Virus record (IMG/VR): IMGVR_UViG_3300037826_000056
Span: 1-32,584 of that record
DNA: 32,584 nucleotides
Source of the DNA: a virus
Reading direction: 5' to 3' (one strand)
The notes beneath the pieces were generated by a model. That model was not told the DNA's origin and made no database searches. It was given only the letters and a program-made list of their open reading frames with translations. Shown here piece after piece: positions 7,583 through 14,791 of this stretch (its first letter is position 1; every line of letters begins with the position of its first letter). The position numbers and the translations under genes were made by a program.

Positions 7583-10488
7583 TATCGGCTGCTTTCTGCC
7601 CTATTCCAACCAGACAACAGGCTATTGATAACCGTGTTCTCAATGGCCGCTGCAATCTGCTGTGTGGTTGCGCCCATGTCTCCTGATGTGGTGATGTTCA
7701 GGTTTACGACTGGCGCAAATGTGCTGGTATTCGTTGTGTCGGTATTCGGCATCGCAACACGAGGGCTGTCTAATGGCGATACCTCGCCAGTCCCGGTGGG
7801 GGGCGTCATAAGGTACTGCCGTCCTCCAAACGTGAGCAGTTCCGGCCCGACCCCCGGCTCAGTAACCTCGTACAATGCCGATGCCCCGACGGGACCCCCA
7901 CGCGCGCGGGCACCTGCGACGGCAGTCCCGCCACCGCCGCTTGCTGCCGCTCGTTTCTGTGTTTCTGCTTGCTGCTTGATCCGGTGGATCGTGGTCACTT
8001 CACGCGGGATTGTGTTGATATCAGATTGTATACGGGATACATCCTGCGCTGCCGTGCTATCCAGACTGTGTGCGGTTGTCATTTCTGTGGTAAGTTGCAG
8101 GAGTGCATTGTTGGTGCCTTCAACCGACGCGCGCGCTTCGCCAGGTATCTGCTGCAATCGTCGCGCGTATTGCTCTGGTCCTAACTCACCGCGTTGGAAT
8201 GCCTCCGTTGCTTGCCGTGTAAGTTGTTCGATTCTGGCATTGACTTGCTGTTGAGTTGCGGTTGCCGCGCTTTGCACATCGCGCATACTGCCAATATAGC
8301 GATCGGCGTCACCCCCGCCACTGGTTGCCCACTGATCGATCACACGCGTCATATCTCCAAATGATCGCTCGGTGAGTGATTGTTGGACGCCGTATTCATC
8401 TGCAATTTGCGAAGTCATTTCAGCAAGCGCAGTAGCACTCACGCCGTTCATCTCGGCCTGCGCAGTCGCATAGTCTATGAGCATTTGCCCGAGGTGGGCC
8501 ATCTGCTCGGCCTGCTGGCGGGCATATGCCTCAGCAGCAATACGCTCTTGCTCCGCAAACGCCTCCGCTTCGGCTGCTGCTTTCTCGGCATTTGCGGTTT
8601 CCAGGTTTTGCAATTCTTCGGTGTTTGCCTCGCGTGCCTGAATGATCCGCTCATCTATTGCCGCCTGACGCTCGTTGTGCCGGTCGTAGGCTGCCTGACG
8701 CTCAGCCTGGGTTTCAGCCTCGGCCAGCTCCTCAGCCATGCGCGCCTGGTTCTCAGCGGTGTCGCGTTGGAAGCGTTGTTCTGACTCGGCCAGGTCTTGT
8801 TGTACACGGATGCGGCGCTCCTCACCATCTGCAGTGATATCGACCATTCGTTCCCTATGACTGCGATGTGCATCTTCTCGCTCGCTCAGGAAATCTACCT
8901 CGGTCTGCACCGCATCACGGAATGCGCGCAGGCCAGCATCGCGCGCGGCTTCGCGCATGCCCTCCAGTTCTTCATTCGCCTCACTGACCGCACCCCCGAA
9001 TGCATCGACAGCACCAGCGGCGTCTTCGGCAGCAGGGTCGAGGTTTTGTATTTCCGTGACAACATCCTGCAAGGCTGTGGCCTGCACTGTAGCAAATTCC
9101 GCTGCTGAGCGATTAGCCTCGCCAACAACTTCGATCACCGTCCCGGTCGCCTCGGCATACTCACCGCGATACACCGCGAGGGCAGCACGCACCGCCTCCG
9201 GGCCTGACTCATTGTTCATCAGGTCAAGCAGGGGCTTGAGGATAGCATACAGGTCTGTAACTTCTTGCGCAAACGCAGCCGTTTGATTGACCAACTCCGG
9301 GCCATAGGTGCGCACAAACGGGATCAACACATCCCGCGTGAGTTCGGTCATCACCGGCAGCAGTTCCTGGCCGACCTCAATTGCGACACCTTCCACAGCA
9401 CTCTGGAGTTCGGTCATTGCGCCCTGGAATGTCGCCATCTGTTGCCCGGCAAGTGACTCGGCTGCCCCGCCACTTGCTTCAAGCTCTTCTGTGTAGCTGG
9501 CCAATTCATCGCTGCCTTCCGCCAACAGCACATTGAATGCGCCGATCTGCTCAGTGGTAAAGACCGTGCCGAGGGCCGCGCTACGCTGGGCATCGGTCAT
9601 CCCGTCCAGGCGCGTTTCAAACTGTCCAACAATATCAGCAAGCGGCAAGAATTCGCCCTGTGCGTCGGTTACTGCAATGTTCAGGTCTTCTATGGCATTG
9701 CGGGTACTTGCTGTGGGCGCTGACAACGTGAGCATAATGCCACGTAGGGCCGTACCAGCACGCTCGCCCTGGATGCCCGCATCGGAGAGGCGACCAATCG
9801 CGGCGGCTGTCTCCTCAATGCTGATGCCCATATCTGCCGCAATCGGGGCGGTATACGACATTGCCAGGCCGAGTTGCTCAATATTGGTATTGGCGCTGGT
9901 CATCGTGGAGGCCATCACGTCCGAGACGCGGGTCATCTGGTCAGCGTTCAGACGGAAGCCTGACAGGACATTGGAGGCAATGTCCGAGGTGCGCGCCAGG
10001 TCCATCTGGCCAGCAGCAGCGAGGTTCAGCACGCCAGGCATTGCGTCAATGGTTTCATTGACGTCAAATCCGGCCATCGCCAGAAATGACATGCCATCTG
10101 CTGCTTGGCGTGCACTGAACACGGTAGTGCTCCCCATCTCCTTGGCAACAGCTTCGAGTTCTTCAAGTTCTTCTGTTGTTGCACCCGACACGGCCCCAAC
10201 GCGCGTCATCGATTGCTCAAAATCAGCAGCAGCACTGACCGATGCCACACCGATGGCACCTATGCCTGCGGCAATGGCTGTGGTACCAGCAATAACAGCC
10301 CCTGTCGGTATCGCGGACATGGTTGCCGACAGGCCATCAATATCGTCACCACTTCGCTTAGCCGTGCGTGCGGTCGCATTGAGTTCGCCTCGCAGGTCTG
10401 CAACCGCATCATCGGCAGACTCAACCGCCCGGTTAAACCGGCGCGAATCGAGCGCAACGAGCCGGATACCAACCTCTTGCACTGCCAT
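7582..10488 (-). CDS. Tape measure protein (TP901 family)
   Basis: A 968-residue protein. After an N-terminal helical region and a hydrophobic Gly/Ala segment (about 60-88), residues about 85-400 match the TP901 tape-measure core, with FEQSMTRVGAVSGATTEE, SMTSANTNIEQLGLAM and ERAGTALRGIMLTL-type segments. Residues about 520-700 are a long charged coiled coil rich in Glu, Ala and Arg, and the C-terminus is Ala/Gly/Thr-rich. The tape measure sets tail length and is ejected with DNA. At roughly 0.15 nm per residue it would suit a tail near 140-150 nm. It starts 1 bp after the stop of the downstream chaperone frame, behind AAGGAAG. Confidence 0.93.
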   Translation of the reverse strand: MAVQEVGIRLVALDSRRFNRAVESADDAVADLRGELNATARTAKRSGDDIDGLSATMSAIPTGAVIAGTTAIAAGIGAIGVASVSAAADFEQSMTRVGAVSGATTEELEELEAVAKEMGSTTVFSARQAADGMSFLAMAGFDVNETIDAMPGVLNLAAAGQMDLARTSDIASNVLSGFRLNADQMTRVSDVMASTMTSANTNIEQLGLAMSYTAPIAADMGISIEETAAAIGRLSDAGIQGERAGTALRGIMLTLSAPTASTRNAIEDLNIAVTDAQGEFLPLADIVGQFETRLDGMTDAQRSAALGTVFTTEQIGAFNVLLAEGSDELASYTEELEASGGAAESLAGQQMATFQGAMTELQSAVEGVAIEVGQELLPVMTELTRDVLIPFVRTYGPELVNQTAAFAQEVTDLYAILKPLLDLMNNESGPEAVRAALAVYRGEYAEATGTVIEVVGEANRSAAEFATVQATALQDVVTEIQNLDPAAEDAAGAVDAFGGAVSEANEELEGMREAARDAGLRAFRDAVQTEVDFLSEREDAHRSHRERMVDITADGEERRIRVQQDLAESEQRFQRDTAENQARMAEELAEAETQAERQAAYDRHNERQAAIDERIIQAREANTEELQNLETANAEKAAAEAEAFAEQERIAAEAYARQQAEQMAHLGQMLIDYATAQAEMNGVSATALAEMTSQIADEYGVQQSLTERSFGDMTRVIDQWATSGGGDADRYIGSMRDVQSAATATQQQVNARIEQLTRQATEAFQRGELGPEQYARRLQQIPGEARASVEGTNNALLQLTTEMTTAHSLDSTAAQDVSRIQSDINTIPREVTTIHRIKQQAETQKRAAASGGGGTAVAGARARGGPVGASALYEVTEPGVGPELLTFGGRQYLMTPPTGTGEVSPLDSPRVAMPNTDTTNTSTFAPVVNLNITTSGDMGATTQQIAAAIENTVINSLLSGWNRAESSR

Positions 10489-10749
10489 TTAGCGCTTCCT
10501 TCGCCTTCCTGTGTTTCGTGTTGCGTTTCGCTGCCGTTTTGCCTCTGTGGCTTGCTCGTGAGCAAGCACTGCCTGTATTTGATGATAGATGCGATAATGT
10601 GCAATTGCGCGCGCCTGCACGCCTGGGGGTTTTTGGAAAAGCTCTTCTTCGTCCGCATAGCCTTTCCAACGGGCAACTTCCATGAGTTCGTATTCCAGCG
10701 AATATCGGACCGCACTGCGAGGCGTGCGATACTTGAAAATGTCTCTATT
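10489..10749 (-). CDS. Tail assembly chaperone, downstream frame (gpT-like extension)
   Basis: The minus-strand frame is open without a start from about 10,749 to the stop at 10,489-10,491, giving 86 codons. The conceptual product begins NRDIFKYRTPRSAVRYSLEY and continues as a helical, basic protein ending RNTGRRRKR. The first 20 codons after the upstream stop are clean coding sequence with no stop, although an in-frame ATG exists further in at 10,683. This is the normal layout of the second tail-chaperone frame (gpG/gpT of lambda). Joined to the upstream frame it would give about 247 aa. The offset is -2 or +1, not the usual -1. Confidence 0.7.
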   Translation of the reverse strand, partial: NRDIFKYRTPRSAVRYSLEYELMEVARWKGYADEEELFQKPPGVQARAIAHYRIYHQIQAVLAHEQATEAKRQRNATRNTGRRRKR

Positions 10750-10753
10750 TTTG
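10745..10753 (-). other. Probable -2 (or +1) programmed frameshift site
   Basis: On the minus strand the upstream chaperone ends in codons CAA AAA TAG. The downstream coding frame reads AAA AAT AGA from the same bases. A Lys-tRNA stalled at the UAG could slip two bases back onto the same AAA triplet within the five-A run and continue in the observed frame. A +1 slip would have to pair with AAU. Classic -1 heptamers do not lead into the open frame. Confidence 0.55.
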
Positions 10754-11230
10754 TACGTTGGCGCGAAACATCCTGGTAGCTGCTGCTACGTCCTCCTCCG
10801 ATACCTCGCGGTTGCGACGAATACTCATAATGACGCGATTGGCTTCGTCATCAGTGCCGATGCAACAATATTTGATATACGTCAAATACTCTGGTTCATC
10901 AGCAGGCCAGTCAAGCCCCACTGATTGCAAGAGATCAAGGGCCTGCTGTTTGCGCTCCGGCTCCACTTTGACGTCAATGCCATGCAAGAGCATCATGTCA
11001 CGTAGCCGGATGCTTACCTCTCTTTCGTGTTCTTCGAGCGCCTTCAGGTAGTCGGGGTCGTTCGGGTTGGCTTCCTGTTGTGTTGTATCACCATAATCCA
11101 CGTCAACCATGGGCGGCTGTGGCGGCGGGAATGCACGCTCTACCGCCTGCCGGATAAATGGCGACACGGGGCGCAGTGTTGCCACGACGCCCGTGCTAAA
11201 GGTGAATTGGTTGTGTCCATTGTCGCTCAT
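10745..11230 (-). CDS. Tail assembly chaperone, upstream frame (gpG-like)
   Basis: A 161-residue acidic, helical protein between the tail-tube candidate and the tape measure. It has the gene order and size of tail chaperone gpG. The N-terminal part is extended and Pro-rich; residues 60-161 are helical with YLKALEEHEREVSIRLRDMM and VSEEDVAAATRMFRANV. The ribosome-binding site GGAGGG overlaps the upstream stop region. Most ribosomes should stop at UAG (10,745-10,747) to give the short chaperone; a minority would shift frame to make the GT-like fusion that recruits tube subunits to the tape measure. Confidence 0.8.
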   Translation of the reverse strand: MSDNGHNQFTFSTGVVATLRPVSPFIRQAVERAFPPPQPPMVDVDYGDTTQQEANPNDPDYLKALEEHEREVSIRLRDMMLLHGIDVKVEPERKQQALDLLQSVGLDWPADEPEYLTYIKYCCIGTDDEANRVIMSIRRNREVSEEDVAAATRMFRANVQK

Positions 11231-11232
11231 CG

Positions 11233-12762
11233 TTACCCTCCACGCACTGCGGCAATACCCTGCACGATAATGCCATCCGACCCATCGCCAGCAAGCCCCG
11301 CAATAGCAATATTGTTCGCTGATACTCCGGGAATAGCTGCTTGTGGCACGGCAATACGATATCCGTAGTCAAACGTGGGCAGGTTCAGGATACGCCAACC
11401 AGAGCGGGTAATGTCGCGCCCGCCGTTCACCGACCAGTAAATTTGCGCTGTCGGGTCGGTGGTGGCATAACTGAAATAGATGACCTCACTCGTGGCCGCA
11501 ACAATATCGTACACATTGCCGCTGCCTGAGCCGCCGAATGTTTTCTCTGTCCAGGTCTCGCCACCATCAATGGTGTAGTAGATTTCGCCGCCGTCAGTGC
11601 CTGTCCAGATGTAATTTTCGTCAAACACTGCCAGCGCCTGCTGATTATCCGCAGACGGTGTGGCACTCGTGGCTGCGAACGTTTCGCCATTGTTGGTGCT
11701 GATGATGACGGTACCACTCGCCCCACTGGCAACAATGACATTATCGGTGCCATCGATGCGCGCCAGGTTGTTACTGGTAGCGCTGCCGGCGTCCAGAATG
11801 TCCGGTGCCGTCGTGACGTCAGTAAAGAGCCAGATATAGCCGTTTTGCCCACACACGTACACCTCACGAGGCCCACCGAAATAGGCATCAGTGGCATTAT
11901 TCGCAGCCCACGAGGACGGCGTCACCGTGGTGAATGTACCAGGCACGCCCGTTTTTTCATTAATGTCTGCCCAATAGAGGCTTGTGCCGGTGATGACCAC
12001 CAGTTTATCGCCTGCGATACCAATAGCAACCGGGTCCTCTGCAGTCACGGCAGTCTCTGTCCATGTTGCGCCGCCATCGGTGCTATAGATGACCTCGCCA
12101 TTGGTAGCTGAAGGCGTGTTGTATTTGGCGGCGGCATAAATCCATTCGGTGCCATCATTGGGCACGCCACAATCAGCGCACTGGAAACGATCCCCATACG
12201 CAATATCAATGACTTCAACCGTCACCTGCGTTGCGGCCTTTTCTCCAAACCCCAACGCCCCAACCGGATAAATGCCGCCAGTCACGGTCAGGCTTAATTC
12301 GTCAGTCACTGCATCGTCGGTGTCAAACGCAACCCGATCCCCCAGACTGCGGTCCGTCACCTCGCAATCGCTATAGATTTCGAGATAATCCGTGACGCCG
12401 TCGAGAAAAGACGACGGGTCTTTGCAGGTGCCTACCGTGCGGTACAAGTTGAACGGGCATTCCCCTTGAAGCAATTGCCATGGTAGCTGGCCATGGTCTT
12501 CGTACACAGATAATGTAGCACTATCGAAATCGGGTGGGTCCACCGTGCGCCCGACATTAATATACGCTTTGCGGCGACGCGGATCGCCAATCTGGATCGG
12601 GTTGATACCGCCTGACACCGGCGCTGACACACTGGTCAATGCCATCTTCTGGTCATCGACACCACTATAGGTCATTCGGTTTGTGGGGCGCGCGCCGCCG
12701 TCCTGCCGGAAGAGCCGCGCATGCTGATGTGTTACAATCTGATCTTTTGTAAGTTGAGACAT
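11233..12762 (-). CDS. Major tail (tube) protein candidate with C-terminal Asp-box beta-propeller
   Basis: A 509-residue protein in the tail-tube position, between connector and tail chaperones, with a strong AGGAGTAGGAGA ribosome-binding region. Residues about 1-190 form the likely tube domain. Residues about 195-509 are repeated beta blades with Asp-box/BNR signatures: STDGGATW at 227-234, STNNGETF at 355-362, TIDGGETW at 397-404, and a degenerate one near 444. Such repeats are typical of sialidase-like or Ycf48-like propellers. If this is the tube subunit, every ring of the tail would carry propellers on its outside, as other phages carry Ig-like domains. A less abundant tail protein is the alternative, but no other tube candidate is present. 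Confidence 0.65.
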   Translation of the reverse strand: MSQLTKDQIVTHQHARLFRQDGGARPTNRMTYSGVDDQKMALTSVSAPVSGGINPIQIGDPRRRKAYINVGRTVDPPDFDSATLSVYEDHGQLPWQLLQGECPFNLYRTVGTCKDPSSFLDGVTDYLEIYSDCEVTDRSLGDRVAFDTDDAVTDELSLTVTGGIYPVGALGFGEKAATQVTVEVIDIAYGDRFQCADCGVPNDGTEWIYAAAKYNTPSATNGEVIYSTDGGATWTETAVTAEDPVAIGIAGDKLVVITGTSLYWADINEKTGVPGTFTTVTPSSWAANNATDAYFGGPREVYVCGQNGYIWLFTDVTTAPDILDAGSATSNNLARIDGTDNVIVASGASGTVIISTNNGETFAATSATPSADNQQALAVFDENYIWTGTDGGEIYYTIDGGETWTEKTFGGSGSGNVYDIVAATSEVIYFSYATTDPTAQIYWSVNGGRDITRSGWRILNLPTFDYGYRIAVPQAAIPGVSANNIAIAGLAGDGSDGIIVQGIAAVRGG

Positions 12763-12774
12763 TCTCCTACTCCT

Positions 12775-14016
12775 TTAGAATGGAATAACCCCTGCCATAA
12801 TTCGCTCACCTTGCACGCGCTTCCATGCGTCAATATGCCCCAGCCGCGTGCCGAATGGATTGTTCAGGTCCTCGATGCTGATCTGATAAGTTTCATCGTT
12901 ATTCCCAGACGTTGAGGCGCGGTCAAACTGCCAGCGCCAGAGTTCGCGATTGGCATAATCGCACGTACAAATGCGGCGCGCCAATTCAGCCATAGCAAAG
13001 CGGGCCACCACAGGGATAAGCCACGCTGCCATTTTTCGTTTTTCGAGTGGATAGCCTGCATAATAATTGATGGTCACCCGGTCTGGTAGTCGGCTGCCAT
13101 ACAGGCACGACTCTGGACTTGACCAGCTATCCGTATCGGCGTTATAGACTGCCTCAGCAGGTGTCACCAGTCCTGTTCGCGCATCTCGAATACCCACGCG
13201 CGCTGTTGCTGTTGCGATGGCTGCCGGGTCGGTGCTCACGGTTTTTGCCGTGTATGCCCATGGCGGGTACGGCGTCGTTTCCCATGTCAGCGTTGCCTGC
13301 TGATCGCCATCTGTGGTGCGCTGATATACGTCAATCGTGTCAACATAGTTTGTGGCAACAGCCGCATCCAATTCAGCCGGGCTCACCCCCTCATACCGAA
13401 TAGGCTTAACCAGTTGCCATGCCCGCCCGCGTATAGTTGCGGTGCCGCCACTAATGGACACCGACACCGGGCGAATGCGCCAGCGTTCGTTTGCACCCTC
13501 ATCATCCAATCGATCCGCCTCTGCAAAATAGGGTTGTATCTGGTCGGGGTCAGTAATCGTTGTGCTTACGGTGACTGTAAATCTATCATTGAGCCCATCC
13601 CCATTGCTATCGCTATAGGTGACGGTGGGCGTATCAATCAGCGTAAGCTGTTCCGTGCCAAGCGCCTGCACGAAGCCCGCATCAGGCAATTGCACAGCAT
13701 TCCATTTGCCGCGCGGGCTGCCATACGACCCCCGCCAGAGGTTGGGGTTGAGGTAGTCAGGATATGGCAGGGTGATACTGCCATAACGCGGCGCAACACT
13801 ATAATGCAGGTACGTGCGCAGTCGCTCTTCGGCTCGCACAATCGACTCACGAATGTCATCGCGCCCGGCAGCGTCGGCAGCCTGCCACGCATACTCGGTC
13901 ACCACGGGGTTGCAACTCGACTGGATAGGCGCCTTACTGCCTGCCAACCCCCAGAAATGGTATGGGTGGTAGCCGAGATAGGTGCGGAATGTTTCTAATG
14001 CTAGCAAGTTACTCAT
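12775..14016 (-). CDS. Head-tail connector protein with beta-rich insertion
   Basis: A 413-residue protein. The N-terminal helices (RDDIRESIVRAEERLRTYLHY, about 54-74) and the C-terminal helical block (KRKMAAWLIPVVARFAMAEL, then a CDYANRELWRWQFD helix) have the look of the HK97 gp6/SPP1 gp15 connector bundle. Between them lie about 230 residues of beta-rich sequence, including a Ca-binding-like DSNGDGLNDRF loop near 153 and an Ig-like section. Known connectors of this class are about 100-150 aa, so a large insertion domain is inferred. It lies between the head genes and the tail-tube candidate, as expected. AAGGGTG precedes the ATG. Confidence 0.65.
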   Translation of the reverse strand: MSNLLALETFRTYLGYHPYHFWGLAGSKAPIQSSCNPVVTEYAWQAADAAGRDDIRESIVRAEERLRTYLHYSVAPRYGSITLPYPDYLNPNLWRGSYGSPRGKWNAVQLPDAGFVQALGTEQLTLIDTPTVTYSDSNGDGLNDRFTVTVSTTITDPDQIQPYFAEADRLDDEGANERWRIRPVSVSISGGTATIRGRAWQLVKPIRYEGVSPAELDAAVATNYVDTIDVYQRTTDGDQQATLTWETTPYPPWAYTAKTVSTDPAAIATATARVGIRDARTGLVTPAEAVYNADTDSWSSPESCLYGSRLPDRVTINYYAGYPLEKRKMAAWLIPVVARFAMAELARRICTCDYANRELWRWQFDRASTSGNNDETYQISIEDLNNPFGTRLGHIDAWKRVQGERIMAGVIPF

Positions 14017-14025
14017 GGTGCACCC

Positions 14026-14301
14026 TTAATCACAGGCCCCTTCTAGCCAGCGATGAATAATCAACACCCCGCCCGCAACGCCTAGCCATTCCAGGATGCG
14101 GCGTGGAGCAAACAGCATTGGCAATGCAACCCAGAATGACAGACACAATGGGCAACTGATGCCCGCCTCAAGCCACGGCCAGCGCATCGACCGCGCTCGG
14201 ACTCGCAGAAACACGAACCCCGGCCCCTCCTCGTTTGCAATCATATGTGCTACACGATAGGACGCCAGCATAGCGAGGAGTAATTGTTTACTTTCAGGCA
14301 C
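14026..14301 (-). CDS. DUF1360-like small membrane protein
   Basis: A 91-residue protein starting with GTG at 14,301, which overlaps the upstream stop by 8 bp and follows GGAGG. A longer frame reaching back to 14,544 lies inside the upstream gene and is not used. The sequence has the DUF1360 pattern: a helix containing ASYRVAHMIANEEGP, a loop, then the signature SCPLCLSFWVALPML, and a C-terminal hydrophobic helix (LGVAGGVLII). Two or three membrane segments are likely, with the CPLC pair perhaps binding metal. Members recur near phage head genes, but no function is established that I know of. Confidence 0.75.
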   Translation of the reverse strand: MPESKQLLLAMLASYRVAHMIANEEGPGFVFLRVRARSMRWPWLEAGISCPLCLSFWVALPMLFAPRRILEWLGVAGGVLIIHRWLEGACD

Positions 14302-14791
14302 GTTTCGGCCTCCCCCTGCGGCGCGATGCTCGTGTGGTTTCTTCTGGTTCTTCTGGTTCGTCTGGTTCGTCTTCTGTTGTGGGTACGTCATCATCTGGCA
14401 TGACAGCAAAATATTGCTCCATGCCGTGCGGCACATTTTCGTATGCTGTTGTATTTTCCTCACCAGGCTCCGCAACGAGTGCAGGTTTCGGCGGCGGAAC
14501 CGGCTGCGCCCCGCGATGTACAGTCGGGCGAGGGCGGTTGACAACCTTCCATTTTCTCGTGTTGATCATTCGTTCCACATCGTCTTTGTGGACATTGGCA
14601 AAACGGCTTGTCGGATTGGCCCCGCCGCGATACGAGCGCCCGTTTGCGCCTGAAAATGTGACGGCTCCCGTGTTTTTACCTGTGTATTCCATTCGCACAT
14701 ACGTTGTTGTACTGGTATTACTCACGGTTGTGGCCCCTTCCTTGACTGTCTGCGGTGTTGGCTGCTTGCCCTTTCCCCCACAACACGGCAT
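14294..14791 (-). CDS. Nested in-frame small head-region protein from internal start
   Basis: Inside the tri-modular glycosyltransferase gene, an in-frame ATG at 14,791 is preceded by a perfect AGGAGG (14,802-14,807), 10 nt away. It would make a 165-aa protein beginning MPCCGGKGK. Sequences starting with a CCGG-K motif followed by a V-R-x-E-Y-T-G strand are, from memory, found as stand-alone small proteins beside phage capsid genes. The stop codon that would normally end the glycosyltransferase is absent, so the module may be made both fused and free. The C-terminus is acidic then Arg/Lys-rich. Confidence 0.55.
   Translation of the reverse strand: MPCCGGKGKQPTPQTVKEGATTVSNTSTTTYVRMEYTGKNTGAVTFSGANGRSYRGGANPTSRFANVHKDDVERMINTRKWKVVNRPRPTVHRGAQPVPPPKPALVAEPGEENTTAYENVPHGMEQYFAVMPDDDVPTTEDEPDEPEEPEETTRASRRRGRPKRA

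Noticed and set aside
9533-10492. 319-codon plus-strand frame
   Set aside because: Antisense of the tape-measure gene; Ala/Ser/Pro-rich with no family pattern or ribosome-binding site.
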